From Flavobacterium salmonis (GTDB lineage Bacteria; Bacteroidota; Bacteroidia; Flavobacteriales; Flavobacteriaceae): a stretch of DNA of 64,000 nucleotides. Position 1 is the first letter of the stretch; the number at the start of each line of letters is the position of its first letter. Where the stretch lies: contig NZ_CAIJDP010000069.1 of NCBI RefSeq assembly GCF_903819435.1, positions 62,001-126,000 on the forward strand, in the 5' to 3' direction. Position numbers and translations under genes: made by a program. Below the pieces are notes generated by a model, which saw only the letters and a program-made list of their open reading frames with translations, made no database searches and had not been told where the DNA came from. Shown piece after piece: positions 1 to 9,881 of the stretch.

Positions 1-1
1 A

Positions 2-1339
2 TCTTTTGAAATTGAAATGTTTCCAAAGCCGGAAGACCTTCCTGTTACAAAGGGGCAGATAATTGCGCTCTCAGGAAACACAGGCTCTTCAGAAGGTCCG
101 CATTTGCATTTTGAATTTCGTGACACGAAAACAGAATTTGTTATAAATCCTATTTTTTTTGGATTTGATCAATATTTAAAGGATACTAAAAAACCGACGA
201 TTTCCAGTTTATTTGTTTATCCGATGGATAATACAACGGTAAACCAGTCGAAACAGCCTCTGTTATTGAATCTTTCCCTCCAAAAAGACGGAACTTATCT
301 GGCTGGTAAAGTGAAAGCTAACGGAAAGATAGGTTTCGGAATTAATGCTGTCGATTTTGATGATGTTTCCAACAATAGAAATGGTGTTTTTAATGTGAGT
401 ACTTTTTTAAATGGAAATCAAAATTATAATTACCAGTTCAATACCTATTCTTTTGATGAAATGCGTTTTATAAATGCGTTTATTGATTATCCAAGATATA
501 AAAAAACGGGTCAGCGTGTGCAAAAGCTATTTATGAAAAGCCCTTATGCTCTAAGTATTATAAAAGGAGATTCGCTCAACGGAATAGTTCCTGTTGAACC
601 TAATTTAGCTTCGACTTACAGAATTGAAGTTTCTGATTATTTTGGAAATTTGAATTCGATTACTGTTCCGGTTGAATATGATTCGGAAGCACCAATCATT
701 AACGCAGAACCATTGACATCAAAGTATTTTGTTCGATACAATAAAGATTCGAATTTTGAGAAAGAGAATATGTCTGTTTTTTTTCCTGCAGGTACCTTTT
801 ATGAAGATTTTAATTTAAATTTTGATGTAAAAAACAATCGGATTTACATTCATGAAGATGTTGTTCCAGTGCATTCAAATTTTACGGTTACGATAAAAGA
901 CAGTACTTATTCTGAAACCTTGCGTGATAAACTTTTTATTGCAAGATTTAGTGGTAATAGTAAAAGTTATAATGCTACCACCAGAAAAAATGATGTCTTT
1001 ACTATCAAATCAAAAACTTTAGGGCAATATGGTTTGGTTTTAGATACTATTGCTCCTGTTATAAAAATCACTAAAGTGATTCAGGATAAATGGATTACCG
1101 GTGTTAAAAATGTTCAGTTTACAATTGGTGATGCCTTATCCGGAATTAGGTTCTATAATGGTTATTTGAATGGGAACTGGGTTTTGTTTGAATATGATAA
1201 TAAAACGAGAAAAATAACCCACACATTTGATGATGCTATAGTTGCTGAAGGTGCGAATGATTTAAAAATTGAAGTAGTTGATAATGTGGGGAATTCTGCT
1301 ATCTTTGAAACTCATTTTTTTAGAAGTCAACAAAAATAA
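2..1339 (+). CDS. M23-family metallopeptidase, 5' end cut by window edge
   Basis: The reading frame is open from the first bases, so the N-terminus lies outside the window. Near the visible start is [18 protein letters not shown], the H-x-H zinc-binding end of a lysostaphin/LytM (M23) domain; the first zinc-ligand motif would lie upstream. About 400 residues without a recognised domain follow, rich in beta-strand-like sequence. M23 enzymes cut peptidoglycan cross-bridges in the periplasm, but only the last part of the catalytic domain is visible here, so activity cannot be judged. The gene ends 11 nt before the TonB-dependent receptor gene and may share its transcript. Confidence 0.8.
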   Translation, partial: SFEIEMFPKPEDLPVTKGQIIALSGNTGSSEGPHLHFEFRDTKTEFVINPIFFGFDQYLKDTKKPTISSLFVYPMDNTTVNQSKQPLLLNLSLQKDGTYLAGKVKANGKIGFGINAVDFDDVSNNRNGVFNVSTFLNGNQNYNYQFNTYSFDEMRFINAFIDYPRYKKTGQRVQKLFMKSPYALSIIKGDSLNGIVPVEPNLASTYRIEVSDYFGNLNSITVPVEYDSEAPIINAEPLTSKYFVRYNKDSNFEKENMSVFFPAGTFYEDFNLNFDVKNNRIYIHEDVVPVHSNFTVTIKDSTYSETLRDKLFIARFSGNSKSYNATTRKNDVFTIKSKTLGQYGLVLDTIAPVIKITKVIQDKWITGVKNVQFTIGDALSGIRFYNGYLNGNWVLFEYDNKTRKITHTFDDAIVAEGANDLKIEVVDNVGNSAIFETHFFRSQQK

Positions 1340-1350
1340 AATCTAAGCGT

Positions 1351-3813
1351 TTGAATAATTTTAAATTAATAATTGTTTTTCTTTTTTTATGGATTGGTTA
1401 TGCTTCATCTGCTCAAAGTGCTCGCGTTAAGGGAGTTATTTTAGATAGTGAAAATCATCCGGTTGCAGATGTAAATGTTACGACAGGAGACAAAGCGGCA
1501 AAATCTGATGCAAAAGGTTATTTTCAGATTTTTGTACCCTCAAACAAAAAGGTGGTTTTGGTTTTTACGCACATTTCCTTAAAAATGATGACATTAACAG
1601 TCAACCTGAAACCTTACGAAACTTTCGTTTTTAATCCTGTGATGAACAATTCAGAAGAACAGATGGGGGAAGTTTTTGTTACTTCAAAAAATAAAAAACG
1701 TGTCCAGGGTATTACAGTTATTGATCAGGCTACCATAAAAAAAGTACCCGGAGCGAATGCCGGAATAGAAAATATACTAAAAACATTGCCAGGAGTAAAT
1801 TCAAACAACGAATTAAGTACTCAATATGCAGTTCGTGGAGGAAATTATGATGAAAATCTGGTTTATGTAAATGAAATTGAAGTGTATCGCCCATTTTTAA
1901 TTCGTTCCGGACAACAGGAAGGATTAAGTTTTACCAATACCGATTTGGTACAGAACATAGATTTTTCTGCCGGAGGGTTTCAGGCAAAGTATGGAGATAA
2001 ACTTTCTTCAGTATTAGATATCAGTTACAGAAAACCTACACAATTTGGAGCTTCTTTGGAGGCCAGTTTTCTTGGTGGAAGCATTTCTGTTGATGCTGTT
2101 TCTAGAAACAAAAAATGGTCTGCAGTAACCGGAGTCCGTTATCGTAATAATAGTCTGCTGGTAAACAGTCAGGATACACAGACAAATTATACGCCAACAT
2201 TTGCAGATATTCAAACCAATATTAACTATGATGTTTCTCAAAAATGGCAATTGAGTTTTCTGGGAAATATTTCGCAAAATAAATATTTATACCAGCCTTT
2301 AACCCGCGAAACAAAATTTGGAACTATCGATCAGCCTATGGCACTTGCTGTTTTTTATGAGGGTCAGGAAAAAGATCAATATGATACTTATTTTGGAGCA
2401 TTAAAAACAACTTATAAAGCTTCGCCAACTTTTACTTTAAAATTGATAGGATCCTTGTTTCATACAATAGAGAAGGAGCATTTTGATATTTTGGCACAAT
2501 ACCGATTGGGAAATGTTGATGATAATGGAAACATAAATCCTGATGATGTCGATTTTACCAGAGGAATTGGTACCCAGCTTAATCATGCCAGAAACGATTT
2601 GGATGCTTTGATAGCAAATGTTGAAATTAAAGGGTTTAAAGAATGGAATGACAGTCAGCTGGAATTTGGTTTAAAATATACAAGAGAATCGATACGGGAC
2701 AGAATTGTAGAGTGGGAGATGATTGATTCTGCAGGATTTTCATTAAATCCACGTATTTTAAATCTGCCGAAAAATAATCAGCCATATGAACCTTATACCG
2801 GACCTCTTTTGCCGTATCAAAATATCCGTGCGACCAATTTCAATGATATAAACAGGTTTTCCGGTTATGCACAATGGAATAATAAAACAGAGTTGGGTTC
2901 TAATCAATTTTGGTATACTATTGGGGCACGTTTTCAAAGCTGGCAAGTTTCAGGAGCAACTGTTGATGGAAAAAATCAAACAGTCTTTAGTCCACGTGTA
3001 CAATTTGCTTTAAAACCAGATTGGAATAGGGACATGATTTTTAGGATTTCAGGAGGACTATATTATCAGCCGCCATTTTACAGGGAACTTCGTGATGCTG
3101 AAGGAGAAGTTAATCCGGATGTGAAAGCACAACAATCGATACATTTTGTTTTAAGTAACGATTATAATTTTAAAATGTGGAACCGCCCTTTTAAATGGGT
3201 TACGGAATTGTATTATAAATCACTTTCAGATGTCAATGTGTATTCAATTGATAATGTACGAATTCGCTATGTTGCTGATAATAATGCCAAAGCTTATGCT
3301 CAGGGACTGGATTTTAGGTTAAATGGTGAATTTGTTCCGGGAACTGAATCATGGATAAGTTTCGGTTATCTTAAAACGGAAGAAAATTATGATAATAAAG
3401 GATTTATAGCCAGACCAACTGACCAAAGATTGAAATTTGCAATGTTATTTCAGGATTATATGCCCAATATTCCAAGTATAAAATTGTACCTGAATTTAGT
3501 TTATAATACCGGTTTACCAGGAGGTTCGCCTTCTTATTCTGATCCTTATCTGTACCAAAACAGATTGAATGATTACAGAAGGGCAGATGTTGGTTTTGCT
3601 AAGGTTTTTATTGATCAGAGTAGTGCACCAAAGTCTGGCTGGCTGAAAAACTTTAAGGAATTGTCTTTGGGAGTGGAAATATTTAATATTTTTAATAATC
3701 AAAATGCCATTACCAATACCTGGGTTAGAGATGCTTATTCAAAAAATCAGTATGCAATTCCAAATTATATGACTTCGAGAGTTTTTAATATAAAACTGAA
3801 TGCCAGGTTATAA
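1351..3813 (+). CDS. TonB-dependent receptor with carboxypeptidase-regulatory-like N-terminal domain
   Basis: Outer-membrane receptor of 820 residues. A signal peptide (about residues 1-21) is followed by a carboxypeptidase-regulatory-like fold (about 22-100, with VKGVILDSENHPVADVNVT), a plug domain (about 110-220, with AVRGGNYDENLVYVNEIEVY) and a long beta-barrel ending in an alternating aromatic strand. The substrate is not evident and no SusD-like partner adjoins. The start is TTG, because no in-frame ATG precedes the signal peptide. The stop overlaps the ATG of the next gene by one base, which indicates translational coupling. Confidence 0.9.
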   Translation: MNNFKLIIVFLFLWIGYASSAQSARVKGVILDSENHPVADVNVTTGDKAAKSDAKGYFQIFVPSNKKVVLVFTHISLKMMTLTVNLKPYETFVFNPVMNNSEEQMGEVFVTSKNKKRVQGITVIDQATIKKVPGANAGIENILKTLPGVNSNNELSTQYAVRGGNYDENLVYVNEIEVYRPFLIRSGQQEGLSFTNTDLVQNIDFSAGGFQAKYGDKLSSVLDISYRKPTQFGASLEASFLGGSISVDAVSRNKKWSAVTGVRYRNNSLLVNSQDTQTNYTPTFADIQTNINYDVSQKWQLSFLGNISQNKYLYQPLTRETKFGTIDQPMALAVFYEGQEKDQYDTYFGALKTTYKASPTFTLKLIGSLFHTIEKEHFDILAQYRLGNVDDNGNINPDDVDFTRGIGTQLNHARNDLDALIANVEIKGFKEWNDSQLEFGLKYTRESIRDRIVEWEMIDSAGFSLNPRILNLPKNNQPYEPYTGPLLPYQNIRATNFNDINRFSGYAQWNNKTELGSNQFWYTIGARFQSWQVSGATVDGKNQTVFSPRVQFALKPDWNRDMIFRISGGLYYQPPFYRELRDAEGEVNPDVKAQQSIHFVLSNDYNFKMWNRPFKWVTELYYKSLSDVNVYSIDNVRIRYVADNNAKAYAQGLDFRLNGEFVPGTESWISFGYLKTEENYDNKGFIARPTDQRLKFAMLFQDYMPNIPSIKLYLNLVYNTGLPGGSPSYSDPYLYQNRLNDYRRADVGFAKVFIDQSSAPKSGWLKNFKELSLGVEIFNIFNNQNAITNTWVRDAYSKNQYAIPNYMTSRVFNIKLNARL

Positions 3814-4469
3814 TGAAAGAACGGATAAAAAGAAAACGAATTTTATATGTTCCAGGAATGATTTCCTTGGTTTTGATTCCTTTGTTTTGTTTTTACCATT
3901 TTTATAAAACGGATGCTTTTAAGGTTCAAAGTTGTATTGCCTTTTTTTACGTTAATGATTCAATTAATAAAGAACAACTAGGAAGGATTAAAAGGAATTA
4001 CAAGACTTTTTATTTTGAAAAGAAAAAATTCCAAGAGTTTAAAGAATTGAAAAAATTAAGGTTCTTTCTTCGGAATTTAGTAAAAGAATACTATACCATT
4101 AATGGTGCAAAAATCCATTTCGGATCAAAAACTGATTATGATCTTTTTATCAGTGTTCAAAATATTATGATTGAAGAAAAAGTAATGAATTGGTCTTTGT
4201 ATAAAGATGATATTTATGCCTTTTCAAGTGCAAGACCGCCAAAATCAACTAATTTAAAACCGTTTGATCATATTATTTGTGGAAATGGTGAAGCGAATAA
4301 AGATTTTTGGTTAAGCCAAGCCAAAGAAGCAGAAAGAAAACGGTTGTTATCCCTCTATAAAAAAAACTGGATGATATTTTTAGCCTATTTAGGAATTGTA
4401 TTTATCAACATTTTTGCGTTAGTAAAATTCAATAAAAACAAATATTATCACCAAAAACGCTATATTTGA
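3813..4469 (+). CDS. Membrane-anchored protein of unknown function
   Basis: A 218-residue protein I do not recognise. It has one hydrophobic segment near residues 13-28, a largely polar and lysine-rich middle part and a second hydrophobic segment near 188-206, so the middle part probably lies on the outer face of the inner membrane. The ATG shares its first base with the stop codon of the TonB-dependent receptor gene, so it is likely co-translated. A partner role for the receptor is only a positional inference. Confidence 0.65.
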   Translation: MKERIKRKRILYVPGMISLVLIPLFCFYHFYKTDAFKVQSCIAFFYVNDSINKEQLGRIKRNYKTFYFEKKKFQEFKELKKLRFFLRNLVKEYYTINGAKIHFGSKTDYDLFISVQNIMIEEKVMNWSLYKDDIYAFSSARPPKSTNLKPFDHIICGNGEANKDFWLSQAKEAERKRLLSLYKKNWMIFLAYLGIVFINIFALVKFNKNKYYHQKRYI

Positions 4470-4491
4470 TAATCGAATATAATTGATGCAG

Positions 4492-5214
4492 ATGAAAAAA
4501 TATTTTAAATATATAGCCTTAGTAATTATTGGATCTTTAGCGAGCTGTAAAGAAGAAGCTCAAAAACCAAAAGTGACTTATGATACATCAAATAAAACAA
4601 GTGCTTTAACTAAAACAGATTCAACTCAAATTGAAATAGCTGATTTGCCTATCCAAATGGAAGGTACAGATTATTTGATTCATCCTGTTGGAGATTTAAG
4701 AGTCTTTGAAAAAGGAACTAAGGTACGTTACGGATCATCGAGTGTAAATGATGTAAGTTTTACAATTTCTAATTTAGGCGAATTTGAAATCACAGGTTAT
4801 CTGCAAAATTTGAAATTTCAAAAAATAGATTCAGATTCTATCCGACCATTATCTGATAAGCCGGTTTTAATTTTAACAGCGACTTATTTAAAGGCACTTG
4901 CAGATAAAAACCTTAGTCAAATTATGGTTTATACTTTGACAGATTCAGATACGAATAAAGACGGGAAAATTGATACTGGAGATATTAAGACTCTTTACTT
5001 AAGTGATATTAGCGGAGAAAATTTCACTAAAGTTTCAACAGACATGCAGGAGTTGGTTGACTGGAGTTTAATTGAATCCAAAAAGCGTTTGTATTTTAGA
5101 ACAATTGAAGATACTAATCAAAATGGACAGTTTGATAAAAATGATGTTTTGCATTATTATTATATTGATTTGACTTCTAAAAAATGGGAGGCTGTAAGTT
5201 ATAAGCCTATTTAA
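4492..5214 (+). CDS. Lipoprotein with two EF-hand-like calcium loops
   Basis: I take the ATG at 4492 as the start; a TTG at 4483 and ATG at 4486 are in frame but less likely. The product is about 240 residues with a lipoprotein signal (ALVIIGSLASC) followed by KEE, an acidic-lysine tag like those that send Bacteroidota lipoproteins to the cell surface. Two loops in the C-terminal half, DSDTNKDGKIDTGD and EDTNQNGQFDKND, match the D-x-[DN]-x-[DN]-G-x-[IF]-D pattern of EF-hand/dockerin calcium sites. The rest of the protein is not recognised. It closes the apparent operon that starts with the M23 gene. Confidence 0.7.
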   Translation: MKKYFKYIALVIIGSLASCKEEAQKPKVTYDTSNKTSALTKTDSTQIEIADLPIQMEGTDYLIHPVGDLRVFEKGTKVRYGSSSVNDVSFTISNLGEFEITGYLQNLKFQKIDSDSIRPLSDKPVLILTATYLKALADKNLSQIMVYTLTDSDTNKDGKIDTGDIKTLYLSDISGENFTKVSTDMQELVDWSLIESKKRLYFRTIEDTNQNGQFDKNDVLHYYYIDLTSKKWEAVSYKPI

Positions 5215-5278
5215 TTTTTTTTTTTTAATGCGTTTAGTGTTATTTGGGTATCAATTTTTTTGTCTGCGGAGAAAAAAT

Positions 5279-5980
5279 TTAAATTAAAATATCACTTTCT
5301 AAATCTGATTTTTCTATTTCTAATCCAAAACCTAAACGTTCTACCAATTCAATGACGAGTTTTTTGTACCAGTTTTCTGATTTGGGATGAATGTAGATCT
5401 TTTCAATTAACTCATTGATGTCAACGTTAATTTTTAATCCTTCATTCAATTTTAAATTACTTTGAGAAGTGTCTGTAATGATTCGGACCTCTCGCTCGTA
5501 CTGAAAGCTTTTTCGTTTGAATAAAAAAGGAAAAAATGAATCATCAAAGGGTATGTATTCTTTTTTGTAATCAATGTAATTTACTTCACCAATATATTGA
5601 TCAAAATTTTTCTCAGGGTTAACTGCTTTTTGCAACCTCCCAATTGTAGACTGAATAGCCAGACCTTCGCTGTTTTGGGTAAATATTTGCCACATCGCAA
5701 ACGATTCATACTCGTTGATATGCCAGCTGCTGACAGCGACTTTTTCCCTATGTGTTTTGTAGTAATTTAAAAACTCCGGATTGTCAATAGCCAATTTTTT
5801 AATTTCTTCAAAAGTAGGTTCGCTGAAAGTACCTTCATACTGATCTTCAAACTTGTCAGATCTGGACATGAATAGTTTGTTTGAAAGCAGTAAATCAAGA
5901 AATTTAGATAAATCTAGATATTTCCAAACAACAGTATCAGGGTCTTCCGGCAGTTTTATGTTTGGATTGTTAAGATACAT
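5279..5980 (-). CDS. DUF2971 family protein
   Basis: A soluble 233-residue protein with no signal peptide. The opening WKYLDLSKFLDLLLSNKLF, then SRSDKFEDQYEG and the central AVSSWHINEYESFAMWQIF are typical of the DUF2971 family, whose biochemical role is not established; members often sit in accessory or defence-like contexts. A conserved YEREVRII near residue 160 is also family-like. It stands alone here, in the same direction as the downstream ABC exporter gene but separated from it by a repeat. Confidence 0.7.
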   Translation of the reverse strand: MYLNNPNIKLPEDPDTVVWKYLDLSKFLDLLLSNKLFMSRSDKFEDQYEGTFSEPTFEEIKKLAIDNPEFLNYYKTHREKVAVSSWHINEYESFAMWQIFTQNSEGLAIQSTIGRLQKAVNPEKNFDQYIGEVNYIDYKKEYIPFDDSFFPFLFKRKSFQYEREVRIITDTSQSNLKLNEGLKINVDINELIEKIYIHPKSENWYKKLVIELVERLGFGLEIEKSDLESDILI

Positions 5981-6034
5981 TTTGAAGAGAATTAAATAAC
6001 TTATTCTTTAACTAAACTAAAGTTATAAAAATAA

Positions 6035-6085
6035 ACACAGATTAAAGAAAATTAAACTCAGTTTTAATATTTCCTTAATCTGTGT
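6035..6085. repeat. Imperfect palindrome with ACACAGATTAA arms
   Basis: ACACAGATTAA at 6035-6045 is perfectly complementary to TTAATCTGTGT at 6075-6085, and the A/T-rich inner flanks can extend the stem. It lies between two minus-strand genes with no other clear signal. Its form resembles the short dispersed palindromes frequent in flavobacterial intergenic DNA; it could also act as a weak terminator for the DUF2971 or ABC exporter gene. Confidence 0.5.
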
Positions 6086-6114
6086 AAATGTTTGCTGTTA
6101 GAACAAGTGGAATC

Positions 6115-7944
6115 TTATGATTCGAATGACTGCATAGTTACAAGCTTATTATAAGTTCCGTTGTGAGAAATTAATTCGTCGTGAGTTCCTTGTTCTACGA
6201 TTTTTCCTTTTTGCATCACAACAATTACATCAGCTTTTTGTATTGTAGAAAGACGGTGTGCAATCACAATCGAAGTTCTGTTTTGCATCATGTTCTCAAG
6301 GGCAACCTGAACAAATTTTTCACTTTCGGTATCTAATGCTGATGTTGCTTCGTCCAAAATCATAATTGGAGGATTTTTAAGTACTGCACGAGCAATCGAT
6401 AAGCGTTGTTTTTGGCCTCCGGATAATTTATTTCCACTATCACCAATGTTTGTGTAAATCCCTAAAGGTAGTTCTTTTACAAATTCATATGCATTCGCGA
6501 TTTTAAGGGCATCAATAATTTCATCATCTGTTGCATCTAATTTTCCTAGTGCAATATTAGCCTTAATGGTGTCATTAAATAAAATACTGTCCTGAGTTAC
6601 CAATCCCATCAGGCTTCGAAGAGATTGTAGATTCATTTCTTTTATATTCACCCCATCAATACAAATTGTTCCGTCAGTTACATCATAAAAGCGTGTCAGT
6701 AAATTTGCAATTGTACTTTTTCCACTTCCGGATTGTCCCACAAGAGCAATAGTTTGACCTTTTTTAATCTGAAGTGAAAAGTCTTTTAAAACCGTTTCAT
6801 TTTCATATTTAAAGTTAATATGCTCAATGTTTATATCATTGTCAAAGGTTTCTTTTTCAAAAGCTTTCGGTTTAGATGTAATTGGGTTTTCCTGGTCCAG
6901 AATTTCTAAAACACGTTCAGCAGCAGCATTTCCTCTTTTTACAGCGTAAGAGGCTTTAGATATTGATTTTGCAGGTGTAAGGATGTTATACGCTAATCCC
7001 ATATAGGTAATAAATTCAGCACCTTTTAAAGTGTGTTCAATCAAAACCATTTGTCCTCCATACCAAAGCAAAATGGCGATAACCATAATGCCCATAAATT
7101 CGCTCGCGGGAGAAGCCAGGTTTTGGCGATTTCCAATACTGTTTGATAATTTAAAAAAGCGATCAGTTGAATTTTGGAATACACGATTAAAGTAATTTTC
7201 AGAGTTATACCCTTTTACTACTTTTAGTCCTCCAAGCGTTTCCTCTATAGTGGATAGAAAGGTACCTTGTTCTTGTTGTGCTTTGGTGGATTTTCTTTTT
7301 AATTGTTTTCCAATTAAAGAGATTATGTATCCTGAAATTGGAATAAAAACAAATACAAAAATGGTCAGTTTTACACTTATTGTGAACATGGCAACTATAG
7401 TAAAAATGATAGTTAGCGGTTCTTTTACAATAAGTTCAAGAATGGCTAAAAAGGATGATTGTACCTCATTTACATCTGCAGAAATTCTTGAAATTACATC
7501 ACCTTTTCTTTTTTCTGAGAAAAATGCTAATGGTAATTCTAATGTTTTTTTATACATCGCATTTCGTATGTCTCTTAGGATACCATTTCTTAAATAGGTA
7601 ATAAAAAACATAGCAAGATAATCAGAGATGTTTTTTAACAAAAAGATTGTAATGATTCCGGTTACCAATATTGATAATGTATATCCAATGCCGTTGGTAT
7701 CTGTTATTGAAGTTAAATAATAACTTAGATAATCTGATAAATATTTTTTTAATCCCCAAATTCCTTTGTAAACCGGAATAATATAAGTTTTCTTGGATTG
7801 CCCGAATAATACATCCATCATAGGCATTAAAGAAACAAACGAAAGTGTTCCAAACAAGGCATACAAAACATTAAAAAAGATGTTTAAGTAAGCATATTTT
7901 TTATACGGATATAAAAAAGGTAGTATTTTTTTGAAATTACTCAT
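6115..7944 (-). CDS. ABC exporter, fused permease and ATPase (MsbA-like)
   Basis: A 609-residue half-transporter expected to work as a homodimer in the inner membrane. Residues 1-330 form a type IV exporter membrane domain with about six helices. The ATPase domain follows: Walker A GQSGSGKS, signature LSGGQKQR, Walker B MILDEATSAL and switch histidine in IAHRLSTI, all intact. The overall form matches the MsbA/lipid A or multidrug exporter family; the substrate cannot be read from the sequence. The gene lies downstream of phosphohexomutase and glycosyltransferase genes, compatible with an envelope role. Confidence 0.88.
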   Translation of the reverse strand: MSNFKKILPFLYPYKKYAYLNIFFNVLYALFGTLSFVSLMPMMDVLFGQSKKTYIIPVYKGIWGLKKYLSDYLSYYLTSITDTNGIGYTLSILVTGIITIFLLKNISDYLAMFFITYLRNGILRDIRNAMYKKTLELPLAFFSEKRKGDVISRISADVNEVQSSFLAILELIVKEPLTIIFTIVAMFTISVKLTIFVFVFIPISGYIISLIGKQLKRKSTKAQQEQGTFLSTIEETLGGLKVVKGYNSENYFNRVFQNSTDRFFKLSNSIGNRQNLASPASEFMGIMVIAILLWYGGQMVLIEHTLKGAEFITYMGLAYNILTPAKSISKASYAVKRGNAAAERVLEILDQENPITSKPKAFEKETFDNDINIEHINFKYENETVLKDFSLQIKKGQTIALVGQSGSGKSTIANLLTRFYDVTDGTICIDGVNIKEMNLQSLRSLMGLVTQDSILFNDTIKANIALGKLDATDDEIIDALKIANAYEFVKELPLGIYTNIGDSGNKLSGGQKQRLSIARAVLKNPPIMILDEATSALDTESEKFVQVALENMMQNRTSIVIAHRLSTIQKADVIVVMQKGKIVEQGTHDELISHNGTYNKLVTMQSFES

Positions 7945-7963
7945 TTAGGTGTTTTTTACCATT

Positions 7964-7999
7964 AAAACCCGATAGCTTGTTTAAACATATCGGGTTTTG
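7964..7999 (-). terminator. Rho-independent terminator-like hairpin after the phosphohexomutase gene
   Basis: AAAACCCGATA and TATCGGGTTTT are perfect 11-bp arms around a 14-nt loop, lying just past the stop of the minus-strand phosphohexomutase gene and before the ABC exporter start. On the minus strand the stem ends in a short T run. Confidence 0.65.
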
Positions 8000-8019
8000 A
8001 AAAAAATGTATATAATTTA

Positions 8020-9747
8020 TTAATTCAATTGCATGTCTGCAATGATATTTTGTATTTTTTGATCTAAGAATTTTTCTGCTTCATCAAAATCCAAAACCGA
8101 TTCAATTTGTGCATTCACACTGATATAGAATTTAATTTTTGGTTCTGTTCCGCTTGGTCTTGCACAGATTTTAGAGCCATCTTCGGTATAATAAATCAAA
8201 ACGTTTGATTTTGGCATCTCCATTACAGATTCTTCACCACTCAATAAATTCAAAGCAACAGATGATTGATAATCTTCAACCATGATTACTCTTTGCCCGT
8301 TGATTTCTTTCAATGGATTTTCTCTTAAATTAATCATCATCTGATTAATTTCTTCTAAGCCTTCAATTCCTTTTTTGGTTAAAGAAACCAAATATTCCTT
8401 GTAGAATCCATTTTCAACATAAAGCTGTAAAAGTTCTTTATAAACACTACTTCCTGCAGCTTTTGCCTGAGCGGCAACTTCACATATTAATAAAGTAGCT
8501 GCAACAGCATCTTTATCCCTAACAGCATCTCCAACCATAAAACCAAAACTTTCTTCTCCGCCACCAATAAATTGAAGTTCGGGAAAGTCTTTAATCATTT
8601 TGGCAATCCATTTAAAGCCAGTCAGACCAACTTTACATTCTACGCCATAATTAGTTGCCAGTTCCATAATCATCGGAGTCGAAACAATAGTGGATCCCAC
8701 AAATTGTTTTCCGTTAATTTTGCCTGCTTTTTTCCATTGTTTCAAAAGGAAAGAAGTCATCAAAACCATAGTCTGGTTTCCGTTAAGCAAAATCATTTTT
8801 CCATCGTTATTTCTAACAGCAACACCTAAACGATCACAATCGGGATCTGTTCCGACTACAATATCCGAATTGGTTTTGTCTGCCAATGCCAAAGCCATAG
8901 TTAATGCTTCGGGTTCTTCCGGATTTGGAGATTTTACAGTAGGGAAATTTCCATCAGGAATCGCTTGTTCAGGAACAATATGAACATTTGTGTAGCCTGC
9001 TTGTGATAAAGTATCAGGTACTGATTTTATAGAAGTTCCGTGCAAAGAGGTAAAAACAATTTGTAAATTCTCTTTGGCAGTAGCCGGAGTATTAAAACTG
9101 GCATTTTCGATAGATGATTTTACAAAAGCTTTGTCGATTTCGGTATCGATATACTGAATCAGGCTTTCGTTTGCGTTGAATTTGATTTTGTCATAATCTA
9201 AACTTTCAATAACGCTAATGATAGCAGTATCTTCTGGGGGAACAATTTGTCCGCCATCTTCCCAATATACTTTATATCCATTATATTCCGGTGGATTGTG
9301 CGAAGCAGTAAGAACGATTCCGCATTGACAGCCTAAATACTTAAGGGCAAAAGACAACTCAGGAGTAGGTCGTAAATCTGAAAACAAATAAACCTGAATT
9401 CCGTTTGCAGAAAAAACATCGGCAACAACTTTGGCCAGAGTATTACTGTTATGACGACAGTCATAAGCAATTACTACTTTTATAGGCTGATTTGGAAAAA
9501 CTGTAAGCAAATAATCTGAAAGTCCCTGCGTGTTTTTTCCAAGAGTATATTTATTGATTCGGTTGTTTCCAACCCCCATAACACCACGCATTCCTCCAGT
9601 TCCAAATTCCAGGTTTTTATAAAAACTTTCCTCAAGTTCTTTCGGCGATGTTGTCATTAATTCCTTAACGGAAGCTTGTGTTTCTTTATCAAACGTAGGT
9701 GTTAGCCATTCGTTTACAGCATTCAATATGTTAGGAGCTATATTCAT
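8020..9747 (-). CDS. Phospho-sugar mutase (phosphoglucomutase/phosphomannomutase)
   Basis: A complete 575-residue alpha-D-phosphohexomutase that interconverts hexose 1- and 6-phosphates in the cytoplasm. Catalytic phosphoserine loop TASHNPPEYNGYKVYW, metal-binding DPDCDRLG, sugar-binding GGGEESFGF and the C-terminal phosphate-binding RPSGTEPKIKFY are all present in the usual order. The length fits the longer phosphoglucomutase-2/PgcA branch rather than the shorter ManB/GlmM type. It supplies activated sugars for envelope polymers, in keeping with the neighbouring glycosyltransferase gene. A near-consensus TATCTTTA lies upstream on the minus strand. Confidence 0.9.
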   Translation of the reverse strand: MNIAPNILNAVNEWLTPTFDKETQASVKELMTTSPKELEESFYKNLEFGTGGMRGVMGVGNNRINKYTLGKNTQGLSDYLLTVFPNQPIKVVIAYDCRHNSNTLAKVVADVFSANGIQVYLFSDLRPTPELSFALKYLGCQCGIVLTASHNPPEYNGYKVYWEDGGQIVPPEDTAIISVIESLDYDKIKFNANESLIQYIDTEIDKAFVKSSIENASFNTPATAKENLQIVFTSLHGTSIKSVPDTLSQAGYTNVHIVPEQAIPDGNFPTVKSPNPEEPEALTMALALADKTNSDIVVGTDPDCDRLGVAVRNNDGKMILLNGNQTMVLMTSFLLKQWKKAGKINGKQFVGSTIVSTPMIMELATNYGVECKVGLTGFKWIAKMIKDFPELQFIGGGEESFGFMVGDAVRDKDAVAATLLICEVAAQAKAAGSSVYKELLQLYVENGFYKEYLVSLTKKGIEGLEEINQMMINLRENPLKEINGQRVIMVEDYQSSVALNLLSGEESVMEMPKSNVLIYYTEDGSKICARPSGTEPKIKFYISVNAQIESVLDFDEAEKFLDQKIQNIIADMQLN

Positions 9748-9787
9748 GTAATTTTTTTTAATGTTTAAATTAAAGATAATTTTTTTT

Positions 9788-9872
9788 AGGAGCTAATCCT
9801 GCTGCACACTATATTTTTTGTGATCCCGTTACAAACGGAACCACAAAAGGATGCCGTTCCCATCAGGGCTAT
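9788..9872 (-). ncRNA. Structured hairpin element, copy A (possible flavo-1-like RNA)
   Basis: Read on the minus strand the element begins TAGCCCTGATGGGA, then ATCCTTTTGTG, a hairpin, CACAAAA and finally CAGCAGGATTAGCTC. The hairpin pairs TTTTGTG (9816-9822) with CACAAAA (9842-9848), with an inner stem CCGTT/AACGG. A second copy near 18.2 kb shares the flanks, but its inner stem has different bases that still pair, which suggests selection on structure. AGC/GCT and CCTG/CAGG at the ends can form an outer stem. It may correspond to the Bacteroidota flavo-1 motif or be a dispersed repeat; I could not test this. Confidence 0.55.
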
Positions 9873-9881
9873 GACTTCAGG

